Shown: piece by piece, positions 8,457 through 18,337 of the stretch
How the letters are laid out: the number at the start of each line of letters is the position of its first letter
Position numbering within the stretch: position 1 is the first letter of the stretch
NCBI GenBank assembly: GCA_964392455.1
Contig: CAYMPG010000001.1
Location: 79,719 to 143,718 of the forward strand
From: SFEL01 sp964392455
Lineage (GTDB): Bacteria > Bacillota > Clostridia > Christensenellales > CAG-138
Direction: 5' to 3'
DNA length: 64,000 nucleotides
Position numbers and translations under genes: made by a program
Notes under the pieces: model-generated
Databases searched by the model: none
The model's input: only the letters and a program-made list of their open reading frames with translations
Told to the model about the DNA's origin: nothing

Positions 8457-11340
8457 ATGAATGAACAGCTTATAATCAAGGGCGCAAGGGAACACAACCT
8501 TAAGAACGTGGATATAACCCTGCCCCGAAATAAACTTATAGTATTTACCGGCCTTAGCGGCAGCGGCAAGTCATCCTTGGCGTTTGATACCATATACGCC
8601 GAAGGACAGCGCAGATATGTGGAATCCCTCTCATCATATGCAAGGCTGTTTCTCGGGCAGATGGACAAGCCGGAGGTGGATTATATAGAGGGCCTTTCAC
8701 CGGCCATAAGCATTGACCAGAAAAGCACCTCAAATAACCCCCGCTCCACCGTGGGCACCGTGACCGAGATACACGATTATTTCAGGCTCCTTTACGCAAG
8801 GACAGGCCATCCCCATTGCCCAAAGTGCGGCCGGCCCATAGAGCGGCAGAGCATAGACATGGTGGTGGACAGGATAATGGCCCTGGGAGAGGGCCGCATA
8901 CAGGTCATAGCCCCTGCCGTAAGGGCGAAAAAGGGCGAGCACGCAAAGCTGCTTGAGCAGATACGCAAGGATGGCTATGTGCGGGTGCGGGTGGATGGAG
9001 AGGTATACGATATAAACGAGGTGCCCCCCCTCAATAAGCAGAAAAAGCACACCATAGACGTGGTGGTGGACAGGCTTATAATAAAGCCCGGCATTGAAAG
9101 CCGCCTGGCAGAATCCATGGAAACTGCCTTCTCCTTTGGCGACGGCCTTGCCAAGGTGGACGTGATAGGCGGGGAGGAGCTGCTCTTTTCAGAAAAATAC
9201 TCCTGCCCGGATTGCGGCATAAGCATCCCAGAGCTTACCCCCCGTATGTTTTCCTTCAATAATCCCTATGGTGCCTGCCCATGCTGCAGCGGCCTGGGTT
9301 CCCTTATGAAGGTGGACCCTGACCTGGTGGTGCCGGATAAAAGGCTGAGCCTTGCAGAGGGCGCGATAAGCGTAAGCGGCTGGCAAAGCGGCCCAAATGG
9401 CGGCAGCATGGCGGATATGTACTTTGGAGCCATTGCGGCAAATTATGGCTTTTCTCTGGATACGCCCTTTGAGGAGCTGCCGGAAAGGGCAAAGCAGGTG
9501 CTGCTGTATGGCACGGGTGAGGAAAAGATAGATGTGAGCTACCAGCGGGAGTTTGGCAGCGGCACCTTCAAGACCTCCTTTGAGGGGGTAATTACCAACC
9601 TTGAGCGGCGCTATCACGATACCCAGTCCGAGGGAATGAAGCAGGCCATAGAAGGGTATATGTCCAATATACTCTGCCCTGAGTGCAAGGGAAAAAGGCT
9701 CAAGCCCGAGTGTCTGGCGGTAACGGTGGGCGGCAAGTCCATCGCACAGGTGAGCGACATGACGGTATCCCAGGCCAGCGAATTTATAAACGGGCTCTCG
9801 CTTACTGAAACCGAGAGCATGATAGCCGAGCGCATTATAAAGGAAATAAGCGCAAGGCTGGGCTTTTTGAAAAACGTGGGGCTGGAATACCTTACCCTTT
9901 CAAGGGGCGCCTGTACCCTGTCCGGCGGCGAGGCCCAGCGCATACGCCTTGCCACCCAGATAGGCAGCGGCCTTACCGGGGTGCTGTATATACTGGATGA
10001 GCCCAGCATAGGCCTGCATCAGCGGGATAATGCAAGGCTGCTGGATACGCTGAAGGGTATGCGGGATATGGGAAATACCCTTATAGTGGTGGAGCACGAT
10101 GAGGAAACCATGCTCAGCGCAGATTACCTTGTGGATATAGGCCCGGGCGCAGGAGAGCATGGCGGCAGGATAGTGGCAGAGGGCACGCCAGAGGAGGTAA
10201 TGGCCAGCGAGGCTTCCATTACGGGCCAGTTCCTGTCCGGACGCCGGTTCATACCCGTGCCGGAGCAGAGGCAGGATAATGGCGGCAGATGGCTCAGGGT
10301 GAAAAATGCAAGGGTGAATAACCTTAAAAATGTGGATGTGGATATTCCTCTCGGGGTATTCACCTGCGTTACAGGCGTATCCGGCAGCGGCAAGAGCAGC
10401 CTTGTGAATGAAGTGATAAAAAAGACCCTGCTCCATGATTTGAACCGGGCAAAGCACTGCCCCAGGGATGTATGCGACAGCATAGATGGCATAGAGCAGC
10501 TGGATAAGATAATAGATATAGACCAGTCTCCCATAGGCCGCAGCCCCCGCAGCAACCCTGCAACCTATACCGGCCTTTTTGACATGATAAGGGATATATT
10601 TGCCATCACTCCGGATGCCAAGGTGCGGGGATATAATAACGGCCGCTTCAGCTTTAACGTAAAGGGCGGGCGATGCGAGGCCTGCCGAGGAGACGGTATG
10701 CTGAAGATAGAGATGCACTTCCTGCCGGATGTGTATGTGCCCTGANNNNNNNNNNGTATGCAAGGGCAAGCGGTATAACAGGGAGACCCTTGAGGTGAAA
10801 TACAAGGGCAAGAGCATAGCCGACGTACTGGATATGACCGTTGAGGAGGCGCTGGAATTTTTCTGGCCCATAGAAAAGATACGGCGAAAGCTCCAGACCC
10901 TGCAGGATGTGGGCCTTGGCTATATCAAGCTGGGTCAGCCCTCCACCACCCTGTCCGGCGGCGAGGCCCAGCGGGTAAAGCTGGCTACGGAGCTATCCAG
11001 ACGAGATACCGGAAACACCATGTATGTGCTGGATGAGCCCACCACCGGCCTTCATATGGCGGATGTGGAGCGGCTGCTGGATATACTCAGACGCCTTGCC
11101 GATGGGGGCAGCACTGTGGTGGTGATAGAGCACAATCTCGATGTGATAAAGTGCGCCGATTACATAATCGACATGGGCCCAGAGGGCGGCGATGGAGGCG
11201 GCATGGTAATAGCCGCAGGCACGCCTGAGCAGGTGGCAGAAACCCCCGGCAGCCATACCGGCAGATACCTTGCTCCCATACTGAAGCGGGACCGGGAACG
11301 CATTGAAAAAATTGATAAAAAATTACCCAAATCGTTATAA
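8457..11340 (+). CDS. uvrA: UvrABC excinuclease subunit A, interrupted by an assembly gap
   Basis: The frame from ATG 8457 gives 762 residues up to a TGA touching the N-run at 10746. After the gap the same protein continues in another frame from 10756 to the stop at 11340 (about 194 residues). Together they give about 958 residues, normal for UvrA. Seen: Walker A motifs GLSGSGKS and GVSGSGKS, two ABC signatures LSGGEAQR, a CxxC zinc module early (CPKCGRP), another at CPDCG/CPCCSG, and the C-terminal zinc finger whose first cysteines fall in the gap. UvrA scans for DNA lesions as a dimer. The stop and frame change are almost certainly artefacts of the scaffold join, since VYVP resumes as VCKGKRYNRETLEV, exactly as in the family with about two residues missing. 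Confidence 0.93.
10746..10755. other. Scaffold gap of ten N within uvrA
   Basis: A run of ten N, a common placeholder size. By the family pattern (VYVPCEVCKGKR) only about six bases should lie between the CCC and GTA codons that flank it, so the true gap is small or the contig ends overlap wrongly. Confidence 0.97.
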
Positions 11341-11355
11341 ACTTACCTAGCCCAC

Positions 11356-11384
11356 TTGAAAAAAAGACATGGGAGATGTATAAT
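11356..11384 (+). promoter_or_regulatory. Promoter of rex
   Basis: TTGAAA, 17-bp spacer, TATAAT, about 60 bases before the rex start and just after the uvrA stop. Confidence 0.65.
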
Positions 11385-11444
11385 AATTGGGCAATAGCGT
11401 ATGATGACGATGCGTGGGTAAACACGCAAAAATGGAGGAAAAGT

Positions 11445-12080
11445 ATGGAATTTCGCAGGGTTTCTGAGGCGGTCATTAGACGTATGCCCAGATATTACAG
11501 GCAGCTTCAAATGCTGCAGGCTCAGGGTATGGAGCGCATATCTTCCGGCAAGCTGGCTCAGATGATGAGGCTCAATGCTTCCCAGGTAAGGCAGGATTTT
11601 AATTGCTTTGGCGGCTTTGGCCAGCAGGGCTACGGCTACAATGTAAATACCCTTCTCAGCGAGATCAAAAACATACTTGCCCTTAACCAGGTGCATAAGG
11701 TAGTCGTGGCGGGCGCAGGTAATATCGGCCGGGCGCTTGCAAGCTTTGACAACTTTGACCAGAATGGCTTTGCCATCACTGCCCTGTTCGATGTAAGCGA
11801 GGAGCTGATAGGCACAGAGATAAACGGCAAGCCTGTGATGCACATAAGCAAGCTGGAAGAATACGTCCGTGAAAACAACATCACCGTGGGTATAATAGCT
11901 GCCCGCAGGAGCGCAGCCCAGGAGCTGGCAGACCGCATGGTTCAGGCCGGCGTAAAGGGTATATGGAACTTTGCTCCGGTGGATGTGGCGGCTCCGGTGC
12001 CTGTGGAAAACATACACATGACAGACAGCCTCATATGTCTTGCCTACAAGATGAGCCACAAGGTGAGCGAGGACGAATAG
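11445..12080 (+). CDS. rex: Redox-sensing transcriptional repressor Rex
   Basis: 211 residues from the ATG at 11445, which has GGAGGAAAAG upstream. The N-terminal winged helix (about residues 1-80) includes RRMPRYYRQL, SSGKLAQMM and NASQVRQDFNCFGGFGQQGYGYNV, all Rex hallmarks. The Rossmann domain has VAGAGNIGRAL near residue 90. Rex binds NAD(H) and releases DNA when NADH rises, so fermentation and respiration genes respond to redox state. Interdomain dimerisation uses the C-terminal helix. No clear Rex operator was found beside the gene or the nearby alcohol dehydrogenase. It has its own promoter and terminator. Confidence 0.95.
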   Translation: MEFRRVSEAVIRRMPRYYRQLQMLQAQGMERISSGKLAQMMRLNASQVRQDFNCFGGFGQQGYGYNVNTLLSEIKNILALNQVHKVVVAGAGNIGRALASFDNFDQNGFAITALFDVSEELIGTEINGKPVMHISKLEEYVRENNITVGIIAARRSAAQELADRMVQAGVKGIWNFAPVDVAAPVPVENIHMTDSLICLAYKMSHKVSEDE

Positions 12081-12110
12081 CCTCAGCTTTAATACCACAC
12101 ATATACAACA

Positions 12111-12147
12111 GCGGCAGGAAGGATAGCCCCTCCTGCCGCTTTTTATT
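12111..12147 (+). terminator. Terminator of rex
   Basis: GCGGCAGGA pairs with TCCTGCCGC around an 11-base loop, followed by TTTTTATTTC. It lies between convergent rex and maf. Confidence 0.85.
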
Positions 12148-12195
12148 TCTATTTTACGATTTAAATATGAAAAGCCAGGTTAATTGCATGATTAT

Positions 12196-12789
12196 TTATA
12201 CCGGCTGGCCGGCGCAGCGCTTCTGCCATTCAGGGTATATGCCCACGTTTTTGAGCATTTCACACAGCTTCGGCACAGATAGCCCTATGACGGTAAAATA
12301 GCAGCCATCCACCTTCTTTACCAGCATTGCTCCAAGGCCCTGTACGCCGTAGGAGCCGGCCTTGTCCATAGGGTCGCCGGTGTCAATATAGTCCCAAATT
12401 AGCTCATCTGACAGCTCCTCAAAGGTTACATTGGTGGTCTCATGGCATAGCTGGGTGGAGTCATCTGTGAGCACAGCTATGCCGGTATATACGGTATGGG
12501 TACGGCCGGACAGGGTGCGGAGTATGCGGTATGCATCCTGCCGGTCTTTAGGCTTGCCTATTATTTCATTATCCAGCCATACTATGGTATCTGAGCCCAC
12601 CACGCAGGCGCCGGGATGGGAGGCCTTTACGGCGGCGGCTTTTCTCAGGGCAAGCTCCTCCACAAATTGATCCGGCCTTGTAAAGGCCACGTTTTCATCG
12701 GCATTGCTGGGGATGCAGGTGTATTTCAGGCCGATAAGATCAAAAAGCTCCCGCCTTCTCTGGGACTGGGATGCGAGAATAAGCTCCAT
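12196..12789 (-). CDS. maf: Maf family nucleoside triphosphate pyrophosphatase
   Basis: 197 residues. The N-terminus MELILASQSQRRRELF is the Maf nucleotide-binding signature. GSDTIVWLDNEIIGKP carries the catalytic aspartate and conserved lysine, and DPMDKAGSYGVQGLGA is also conserved. Maf proteins hydrolyse non-canonical or selected canonical nucleoside triphosphates (dTTP and UTP for the YhdE type) and are linked to septum control in Bacillus. The gene is divergent from mreB; a maf gene next to mreBCD is a common Firmicutes order. The C-terminus extends about ten residues past the usual end of the domain. Confidence 0.93.
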   Translation of the reverse strand: MELILASQSQRRRELFDLIGLKYTCIPSNADENVAFTRPDQFVEELALRKAAAVKASHPGACVVGSDTIVWLDNEIIGKPKDRQDAYRILRTLSGRTHTVYTGIAVLTDDSTQLCHETTNVTFEELSDELIWDYIDTGDPMDKAGSYGVQGLGAMLVKKVDGCYFTVIGLSVPKLCEMLKNVGIYPEWQKRCAGQPV

Positions 12790-12920
12790 AGTGTACCTCT
12801 TGCATTTTTATTTATCAGCATTAGGATACCACAGCGGGCCGGGGGAAACAATCCTGTATGCATAACAGAAACAATATATGGAAATACTTTCCTCATAACT
12901 TATCGGGAGGTATCCATAAA

Positions 12921-13961
12921 GTGTTTGGAATGAAGATATTACGGGATGTGTTTTCCGATGCCCTGGCCCTTGACCTGGGCACTGTAAATACCCTCGCTGC
13001 AATAAAGGGCAGGGGCATAGTTCTGCGTGAACCCAGCGCAGTTGCCGTGTCCACAGGGGAGGAAAGGGAAATAATAGAAATAGGCGGCAGGGCCATGCTT
13101 ATGCTGGGGCGCACCCCCGGACAGATAGCCGTAAGCTACCCCATGAGAGATGGAGTAATATCCGATATGGAGCTGGCAGAGGCAATGATACGATATTGCG
13201 TAAGGGAGGCGCTGGGGCGCAAGGCAGGCCCCATGGGCATACGCATGGCGCTGTGCTTACCGCTGTGCGTAAGCGACATTGAGCGCAAGGCGCTTATGGA
13301 GGCGGCAAAAAACGCCGGCGCAAGGGAAATAACCCTGCTGAATGAGGCGATTGCCGCAGCAGTTGGGGCAGGGCTGCCGGTGACTGAGCCAATGGGCAGC
13401 ATGGTGGTGGATATGGGCGGAGGTACTACGGATGCGGCCGTGGTGGCCCTGGGCGGCATAGCGGCCCACAGGTCTGTTAAGGTGGGAGGCACCCATATAG
13501 ACAGGGCCATTGCCGACTTTGTAGCAAGGGAGTACCGCCTTGGCATAGGCGAGCGCACTGCGGAGCAGGTAAAGCTGGCCATAGGCAGCGCCCTCATGGG
13601 AGGGGAGGAGCATATGCAGCTTAGAGGCAGAAATCTGGAAAGCGGGCTGCCCCAGAGCATAGTGGTGGGCAAAGGGGAGATAAGCTACGCCATAAAGGAG
13701 CAGATACGGGGCATAATAGGTGCCATTAAGGATACCCTCGCCATGACTCCCCCGGAGCTTGCAGGGGATATATATACCACCGGCATAACCCTTACCGGAG
13801 GGGGAGCCAGCCTTGAGGGCATGGCAGAGCTTGTGAGCAGGGAGACCGGCATGGCGGTGCGCGTAGCTGAGGACCCTGAAAACTGCGTGGTGAAGGGGGC
13901 GCTCATGGCGCTGGATATGGGAGAGGAGAGCGTTCTGTGCCGCGATGCGGTGAGCGCATAG
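12921..13961 (+). CDS. mreB: Rod shape-determining protein MreB
   Basis: 346 residues from a GTG at 12921; GGGAGG lies ten bases upstream, and the resulting start VFGMKIL resembles the MFG start of other Firmicutes MreB. An upstream ATG in frame at 12858 and an ATG at 12930 fit the ribosome-binding site less well. Actin-fold motifs are ALDLGTVNTLA (phosphate 1), MVVDMGGGTTDAAVV (phosphate 2) and TLTGGGASLEGM (adenosine). MreB forms membrane filaments that direct lateral wall synthesis. Several usually invariant positions vary slightly (VNTLAAIKG rather than ANTLVYVKG), so Mbl-like or divergent MreB is possible; the position before mreC favours MreB. Confidence 0.93.
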   Translation: MFGMKILRDVFSDALALDLGTVNTLAAIKGRGIVLREPSAVAVSTGEEREIIEIGGRAMLMLGRTPGQIAVSYPMRDGVISDMELAEAMIRYCVREALGRKAGPMGIRMALCLPLCVSDIERKALMEAAKNAGAREITLLNEAIAAAVGAGLPVTEPMGSMVVDMGGGTTDAAVVALGGIAAHRSVKVGGTHIDRAIADFVAREYRLGIGERTAEQVKLAIGSALMGGEEHMQLRGRNLESGLPQSIVVGKGEISYAIKEQIRGIIGAIKDTLAMTPPELAGDIYTTGITLTGGGASLEGMAELVSRETGMAVRVAEDPENCVVKGALMALDMGEESVLCRDAVSA

Positions 13962-14017
13962 AAAATAACAAAATCAGCTTTTTGGGTAAACAGAATGTAA
14001 CGATTTGCCGTCATGCC

Positions 14018-14046
14018 TTGCACATGGCGGTGCTTGCATTTATAAT
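14018..14046 (+). promoter_or_regulatory. Promoter upstream of mreC
   Basis: TTGCAC, 17-bp spacer, TATAAT, in the 154-base space between mreB and mreC. It suggests that mreC-mreD-PBP2 can be transcribed apart from mreB. Confidence 0.65.
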
Positions 14047-14115
14047 GATTAACGAAGTTTAATGGGGTATAATGTACCTGCATTGTGGCTGAAGGAATAC
14101 AGAAGGAGAGCATTG

Positions 14116-14961
14116 ATGGGAGGCTTTTTTCGCAGCAGGGGCTTTGTGATATTGCTGGTGGCTATCATAGTGCTGGCCATACTGGTGGCTGTTACTTACA
14201 GCGACAGAGCCAGGGTGACCTTTATTGAGGATGCGGTAAATTCAGTGGTATCTCCCATACAGTCCTTTTCAGTAAAGGCATCAAATTCCATAATCGCCTT
14301 TTTTGAAAGGGTATTCAGCTCCACTGACCTGGATAAGGAAAACGAGCAGCTCAAGGTGCAGCTTGCCCAGTATAAAATAATAGAAGACGAGCTGAATACG
14401 CTCCGTGAGGAGAATGAACGGCTCAAAGGCCTGCTGAACTATACGGATATAACTGAAAACTATACATACGTTACTGCCACCGTAATAGGCAAAAGCCAGG
14501 GCGTATGGTTCAGCGAATTTACAGTAAACGCCGGGCGAAATGATGGCGTGGCCGAAAACCAGGCCGTGGTAAATTCACAGGGCCTTGTGGGCAGGGTGAG
14601 CAGCGTGAGCGCAAACACCTGCAAGGTCACCGCCATAATAGACAGCACGTCGGACGTGAGCGTAATGGTGGAGCGCACAAGGGACTATGGCTTTGCAAGG
14701 GGCCTGCTGAATACCGATGCCGATGAAAACCTGGAGCTATATTACCTGCCCAGCGGCTATGACCTTGTGCCGGGAGATAATATACTTACCAGCGGCATAG
14801 GCGGCATATTCCCCAAGGGCATATCAGTGGGCACGGTCACTGAGGTATCCCGTGCAAATGAGGATACTGAGGACAGGAATGCCGTTATACAGCCCTCGGT
14901 AGACTTCCTCCGCCTGGAGGAGGTAATGATAGTAAACATGGAAGCTCAGGAGGAAGAATAA
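14116..14961 (+). CDS. mreC: Rod shape-determining protein MreC
   Basis: 281 residues from the ATG at 14116 (GAAGGAGA nine bases upstream); the open frame reaches further up to 14062 but without a ribosome-binding site. A basic N-terminus precedes one membrane segment at about residues 10-29. A coiled coil at about residues 68-105 (repeated LDKENEQLKVQL and TLREENERLKGLL) is followed by the extracytoplasmic beta-barrel MreC domain with GKSQGVWFSEFTVNAGRNDGV and the conserved GGIFPKGISVGTV. MreC scaffolds the elongation complex outside the membrane, bridging MreD and PBP2. Its stop overlaps the mreD start. Confidence 0.95.
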   Translation: MGGFFRSRGFVILLVAIIVLAILVAVTYSDRARVTFIEDAVNSVVSPIQSFSVKASNSIIAFFERVFSSTDLDKENEQLKVQLAQYKIIEDELNTLREENERLKGLLNYTDITENYTYVTATVIGKSQGVWFSEFTVNAGRNDGVAENQAVVNSQGLVGRVSSVSANTCKVTAIIDSTSDVSVMVERTRDYGFARGLLNTDADENLELYYLPSGYDLVPGDNILTSGIGGIFPKGISVGTVTEVSRANEDTEDRNAVIQPSVDFLRLEEVMIVNMEAQEEE

Positions 14962-15479
14962 TGCACCGGCTGTACGTTGGCCTTACCCTGATGCTTGCCA
15001 TGTTTATGGATTCGGTAATATTTGCCCGGTTCAATGTGCTGGGCGTGGTGCCGGATTGCGTGCTGGCAGTCATAGTGTGCATGGGCATACTTTCAGGCGC
15101 TACGGATGCGGCGCTGGTGGGCTGCTTTACCGGCCTTTTTATAGATATACTTTTTGGTCGGGCTGTGGGCATAAATGCGCTGGCGTATATGCTATCTGGC
15201 ATGGTAGGCGGCATATTTTACAAAAAATACTTTGCGGATAATCTTCTTATACCCGTTGCCACGGTGGCGGTGTGCGCCTTCTTTAAGGAAAACTTCATGG
15301 CAGTAGTGACCGCCCTTACGGGGGGCACGGTAAACTACTTTGAAATGCTTGCAAAATACATGGTGCCATCGGCACTGATGACGGCTACGCTGTGCCTGCC
15401 GGTGCATCTTTATCTTAAGCCCAGGCTGCTGCGCTCTGCAAAGAAGCGCTATGACCGCAGCGCCGGAGGAGTAAAATGA
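14961..15479 (+). CDS. mreD: Rod shape-determining protein MreD
   Basis: 172 residues, about five or six transmembrane segments, with the family pattern PDCVLAVIVCMGIL followed by GCFTGLFIDILFGRAVGINALAYMLSG. The start codon shares its first base with the mreC stop, and the gene ends four bases inside the PBP2 start, so all three are translationally coupled. MreD is the small integral membrane partner of MreC in the elongasome. Confidence 0.93.
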   Translation: MHRLYVGLTLMLAMFMDSVIFARFNVLGVVPDCVLAVIVCMGILSGATDAALVGCFTGLFIDILFGRAVGINALAYMLSGMVGGIFYKKYFADNLLIPVATVAVCAFFKENFMAVVTALTGGTVNYFEMLAKYMVPSALMTATLCLPVHLYLKPRLLRSAKKRYDRSAGGVK

Positions 15480-18064
15480 AAAACACCCTGTCCAGATTTA
15501 CCATACTGATAATCGTATTGGCGCTCCTTATGGGTGCGCTTGTTTATCAGCTTTATCAGGTGACCATGGTGGAGGGGGCGGAGTATGCCGTGGATGCCAC
15601 AAACAGGCGCACCAGCACCATAGACATCAAGGGCACCCGTGGCAGAATACTGGACCGTAACGGCGTGGTGCTTGCCTACAGCAAAAACAGCTACAATGTG
15701 GAATTCCTTCGGGATGCTGACAACCGTACCGATTACGACTCGGCCGTGTATACCGATGCCCTGATAAAGGCCATTGAGATAATCGAGGCGGGGGGCGGAA
15801 AAACCATAGATACCTCCTACATACGCCGTGATGAGGAGGGCAATTATTATTATGAATGGGGCGTTGAAAGCAAGGCCGCAGTGGTGGCCCGCTATAAGAA
15901 TTTCTGCGAGGCCATGGGCTTCAGCATAAAATATGATGAGGCCATAAAGGACAAATCCAAATGGGATACCAGCGAGTGGCCCACTGCGGAGGAGGCCTAC
16001 AATAAGCTCAGGGCGTATTGGTTCATACCTGAGGAGCTGAGCTTTGAGGATGCAAATAAGGTCATCTCCATCCGCCAGGAGGTGCTGCTCAATAACTACC
16101 GTGCCTATGAGCCCATAACCATCGCCTACGATGTGGGCATGGAGGTGGTGGCAGAGATAAAGCTCAGAGCGGATGAGCTTACAGGCCTGCAAACCTCCCA
16201 GAGCACCACCAGGGTATACCCCAGGGGTACCACTGCTGCCCACGTGGTAGGATACCTTGGCAAGACCGTTACTCCGGAGCAGATAAAGGAATACGGCTAC
16301 TCATATGAGGATTATATTGGCATATCCGGCATAGAGGCCACAATGGAGGAATACCTTACCGGCGCCACCAATGAGCACAAGGGCAAGAGGGAGCTGGAGG
16401 TAAATAAAAACGGCAGCACCATAAGGGAGCTGTCCTACACCCCGGCGGTGGATGGCAATGACGTTATGCTTACGCTGGATATAGAGCTGCAGGCTGTGGT
16501 AGAGCAGGCCCTTGCAGACCTTATAGCCTCCATAAGCGAAAAGGAAGCTGTACAGATACAGGAAAGCTACGAGGATTATGAGAAAAAGACAAATGGTGAT
16601 GTGGAGGGCATAAAGACTGCCCAGACAGGCGCAGCCGTGGTGATGAACGTAAACACTGGACAGGTGCTTGCCATGGCATCCTATCCGTCATTTGATCCAA
16701 ACTGGTTTATAAAGGGCCTCAGCACAGAGCAGGCCGAGGAGCTTTTCCAGAGCGAATGGGCAGCGGATACTACCCCCACCCGAAATAAGGCCATATCCAC
16801 CCGCCTTGCCCCCGGTTCAATATTCAAGATGGTAACGGGCATAGCAGGTGCAGCAGAAGGCGTGCTGGATATAAATGAGCACATAAGCTGCGACTGGGAG
16901 TATATCATACGGTATACCGACGATAATGGCAAAGAGGTGGTAATCGAGCAGAATGCGCCTAAGTGTCATTTACGCAACCGCTCAAGGATAGGCCAGCATG
17001 CAAACCAGACTCTTGCAGATGCGGTGAAAAACTCCTGCAACTATTACTTCTGCGAGGTGGCAAACAGGGTAGGTATAGATAAGCTGAATGAATGGGCCGG
17101 CAGGCTGGGCCTTACCAGCAGAACCGGCATAGAGCTTACCGGCGAAGCAGAGGGCATAGTAGGCGGGCAGAAAATACTGTTTGACAATACCCTTATGGGT
17201 GAGGATGATACCCTTGAGGTATTTAATCAAAAGACCAGCCTTCCCAGCCTTATCTACCGCAAGCTGAAGGAGCGGCTCGCCATGTTCATTGAAATGAGAA
17301 GCATGGAGGTGGATGAAGCTGCAATAGAAAGCTGCGCCAAGAAGCTGATGGAGCTGCAGGATGGCTCAATTACCGGCGAAGGCCCCAAGATTCGCCGCAT
17401 AATCAGTGAGGAGCTGGGTATCCCCGAGGGTATCACTCAGGAGCGGAGCGACTGGATAAACGACATAACCTCCCTGCTCAACGAGATACAGTGGAAGCCC
17501 ACCCAGACCATACGTGCAGGCTTTGGTCAGGGTACCACCCTTGTGACGCCTGTAGCTATAGCCCGGTATGTAAGTGCCATTGCCAACGAGGGCACGGTAT
17601 ACGATGCCCATATTGTGGATAGGGTAATGGACGAGGAGGGCAACGTGGTAAAGACCGTGGCCCCCAGCGTATATAACCAGATAGATATAGATGACGACAT
17701 ATGGGCCGCCATAAAGACCGGCATGAAGGGCGTTGTATCCCCTGAGGACGGTGGTACTGCCGCGCAGGCCTTTACGGATACGGATTTCATAGAAAAGTAT
17801 CTTAGTACCGAATCCTTTGCCGGTAAGACCGGCACCGCCCAGATTGGCGCACGAACCAACAACGTGGATATTGAAAACACCTCCTGGTTTGTATGCTACG
17901 CTCCCCGTGAGGAGCCTGAGATAGCCATAGTTGTATGCGTGCCATATGGGCTGTCCGGCTCATCCAGCGCTCCGGCGATGGAGGATATACTTGCCTACTA
18001 TTTCGCCCAGAGTGAAAATGCAGCGCCGGAAAACCTTGTGGATGTAAATGGAATAACCGAATAA
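15476..18064 (+). CDS. Penicillin-binding protein 2, class B transpeptidase of the elongasome
   Basis: 862 residues, well above the 630-720 usual for the family. A membrane segment covers about residues 7-27. The dimerisation domain contains RGRILDRNGVVLAYS. The transpeptidase has SIFK with catalytic serine 448, SCN at 520-522 and KTG at 784-786. The distance from SCN to KTG is about 260 residues, roughly 100 more than in E. coli PBP2. The extra part, around residues 565-660, is charged and helical (LIYRKLKERLAMFIEMRSMEV onward). The enzyme cross-links new peptidoglycan during lateral growth with MreBCD and RodA. RodA is not in the window. The assignment to PBP2 (MrdA) rests on its place after mreD. 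Confidence 0.92.
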   Translation: MKNTLSRFTILIIVLALLMGALVYQLYQVTMVEGAEYAVDATNRRTSTIDIKGTRGRILDRNGVVLAYSKNSYNVEFLRDADNRTDYDSAVYTDALIKAIEIIEAGGGKTIDTSYIRRDEEGNYYYEWGVESKAAVVARYKNFCEAMGFSIKYDEAIKDKSKWDTSEWPTAEEAYNKLRAYWFIPEELSFEDANKVISIRQEVLLNNYRAYEPITIAYDVGMEVVAEIKLRADELTGLQTSQSTTRVYPRGTTAAHVVGYLGKTVTPEQIKEYGYSYEDYIGISGIEATMEEYLTGATNEHKGKRELEVNKNGSTIRELSYTPAVDGNDVMLTLDIELQAVVEQALADLIASISEKEAVQIQESYEDYEKKTNGDVEGIKTAQTGAAVVMNVNTGQVLAMASYPSFDPNWFIKGLSTEQAEELFQSEWAADTTPTRNKAISTRLAPGSIFKMVTGIAGAAEGVLDINEHISCDWEYIIRYTDDNGKEVVIEQNAPKCHLRNRSRIGQHANQTLADAVKNSCNYYFCEVANRVGIDKLNEWAGRLGLTSRTGIELTGEAEGIVGGQKILFDNTLMGEDDTLEVFNQKTSLPSLIYRKLKERLAMFIEMRSMEVDEAAIESCAKKLMELQDGSITGEGPKIRRIISEELGIPEGITQERSDWINDITSLLNEIQWKPTQTIRAGFGQGTTLVTPVAIARYVSAIANEGTVYDAHIVDRVMDEEGNVVKTVAPSVYNQIDIDDDIWAAIKTGMKGVVSPEDGGTAAQAFTDTDFIEKYLSTESFAGKTGTAQIGARTNNVDIENTSWFVCYAPREEPEIAIVVCVPYGLSGSSSAPAMEDILAYYFAQSENAAPENLVDVNGITE

Positions 18065-18082
18065 TCCCTTTACGCACTATAA

Positions 18083-18110
18083 AAGCGCCGCTGTATATGC
18101 AGCGGCGCTT
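18083..18110 (+). terminator. Terminator hairpin after PBP2 (first copy)
   Basis: A perfect 12-bp stem AAGCGCCGCTGT/GCAGCGGCGCTT variant with a TATA-like loop, 19 bases after the PBP2 stop. It is followed by GG rather than a T-run; the second copy at 18313-18337 does carry the T-run. Confidence 0.6.
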
Positions 18111-18337
18111 GGCATATCGAAAAAGTGGATAAATGCCACTTTTTCGACCCTTTTGCGGGTTTTGCCTCTCGCCATGGCTGGCTCCCGGGCGGCAAAACCC
18201 GCAAGGTACGAAAACCTTACGGCTTTCATCCGTTCTGACACAGGTCGTCAGAGCCGGATCGTGCATAAGGGGCTGCGGCCCCTTATCAACCCCGGGAGCT
18301 TAATAGAATGAACGCCGCTGTATATGCAGCGGCGCTT
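18086..18337. repeat. Structured intergenic element bounded by a 25-bp direct repeat
   Basis: The same 25 bases, themselves a hairpin (CGCCGCTG...CAGCGGCG), occur at 18086-18110 and 18313-18337. Between them lie 202 bases packed with further stems: 12-bp arms at 18117-18128/18136-18147, 14-bp arms at 18153-18166/18191-18204, AAGGT/ACCTT at 18203-18218, and an 8- to 10-bp stem around 18265-18286. GCTCCCGGG at 18181 pairs with CCCGGGAGC at 18291. No convincing protein is encoded. This may be a small mobile palindromic element inserted in, and duplicating, the PBP2 terminator, or a structured RNA. It fills the only long gene-free stretch between PBP2 and the dehydrogenase. Confidence 0.65.

Noticed and set aside
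10743..10745. TGA stop in uvrA before the N-run
   Set aside because: It touches a scaffold gap, and the protein continues with the expected family sequence right after it.
17802..18266. 154-residue minus-strand frame over the PBP2 end and the structured element
   Set aside because: It runs antisense to the PBP2 active-site region and through palindromes, without a ribosome-binding site or a known motif.
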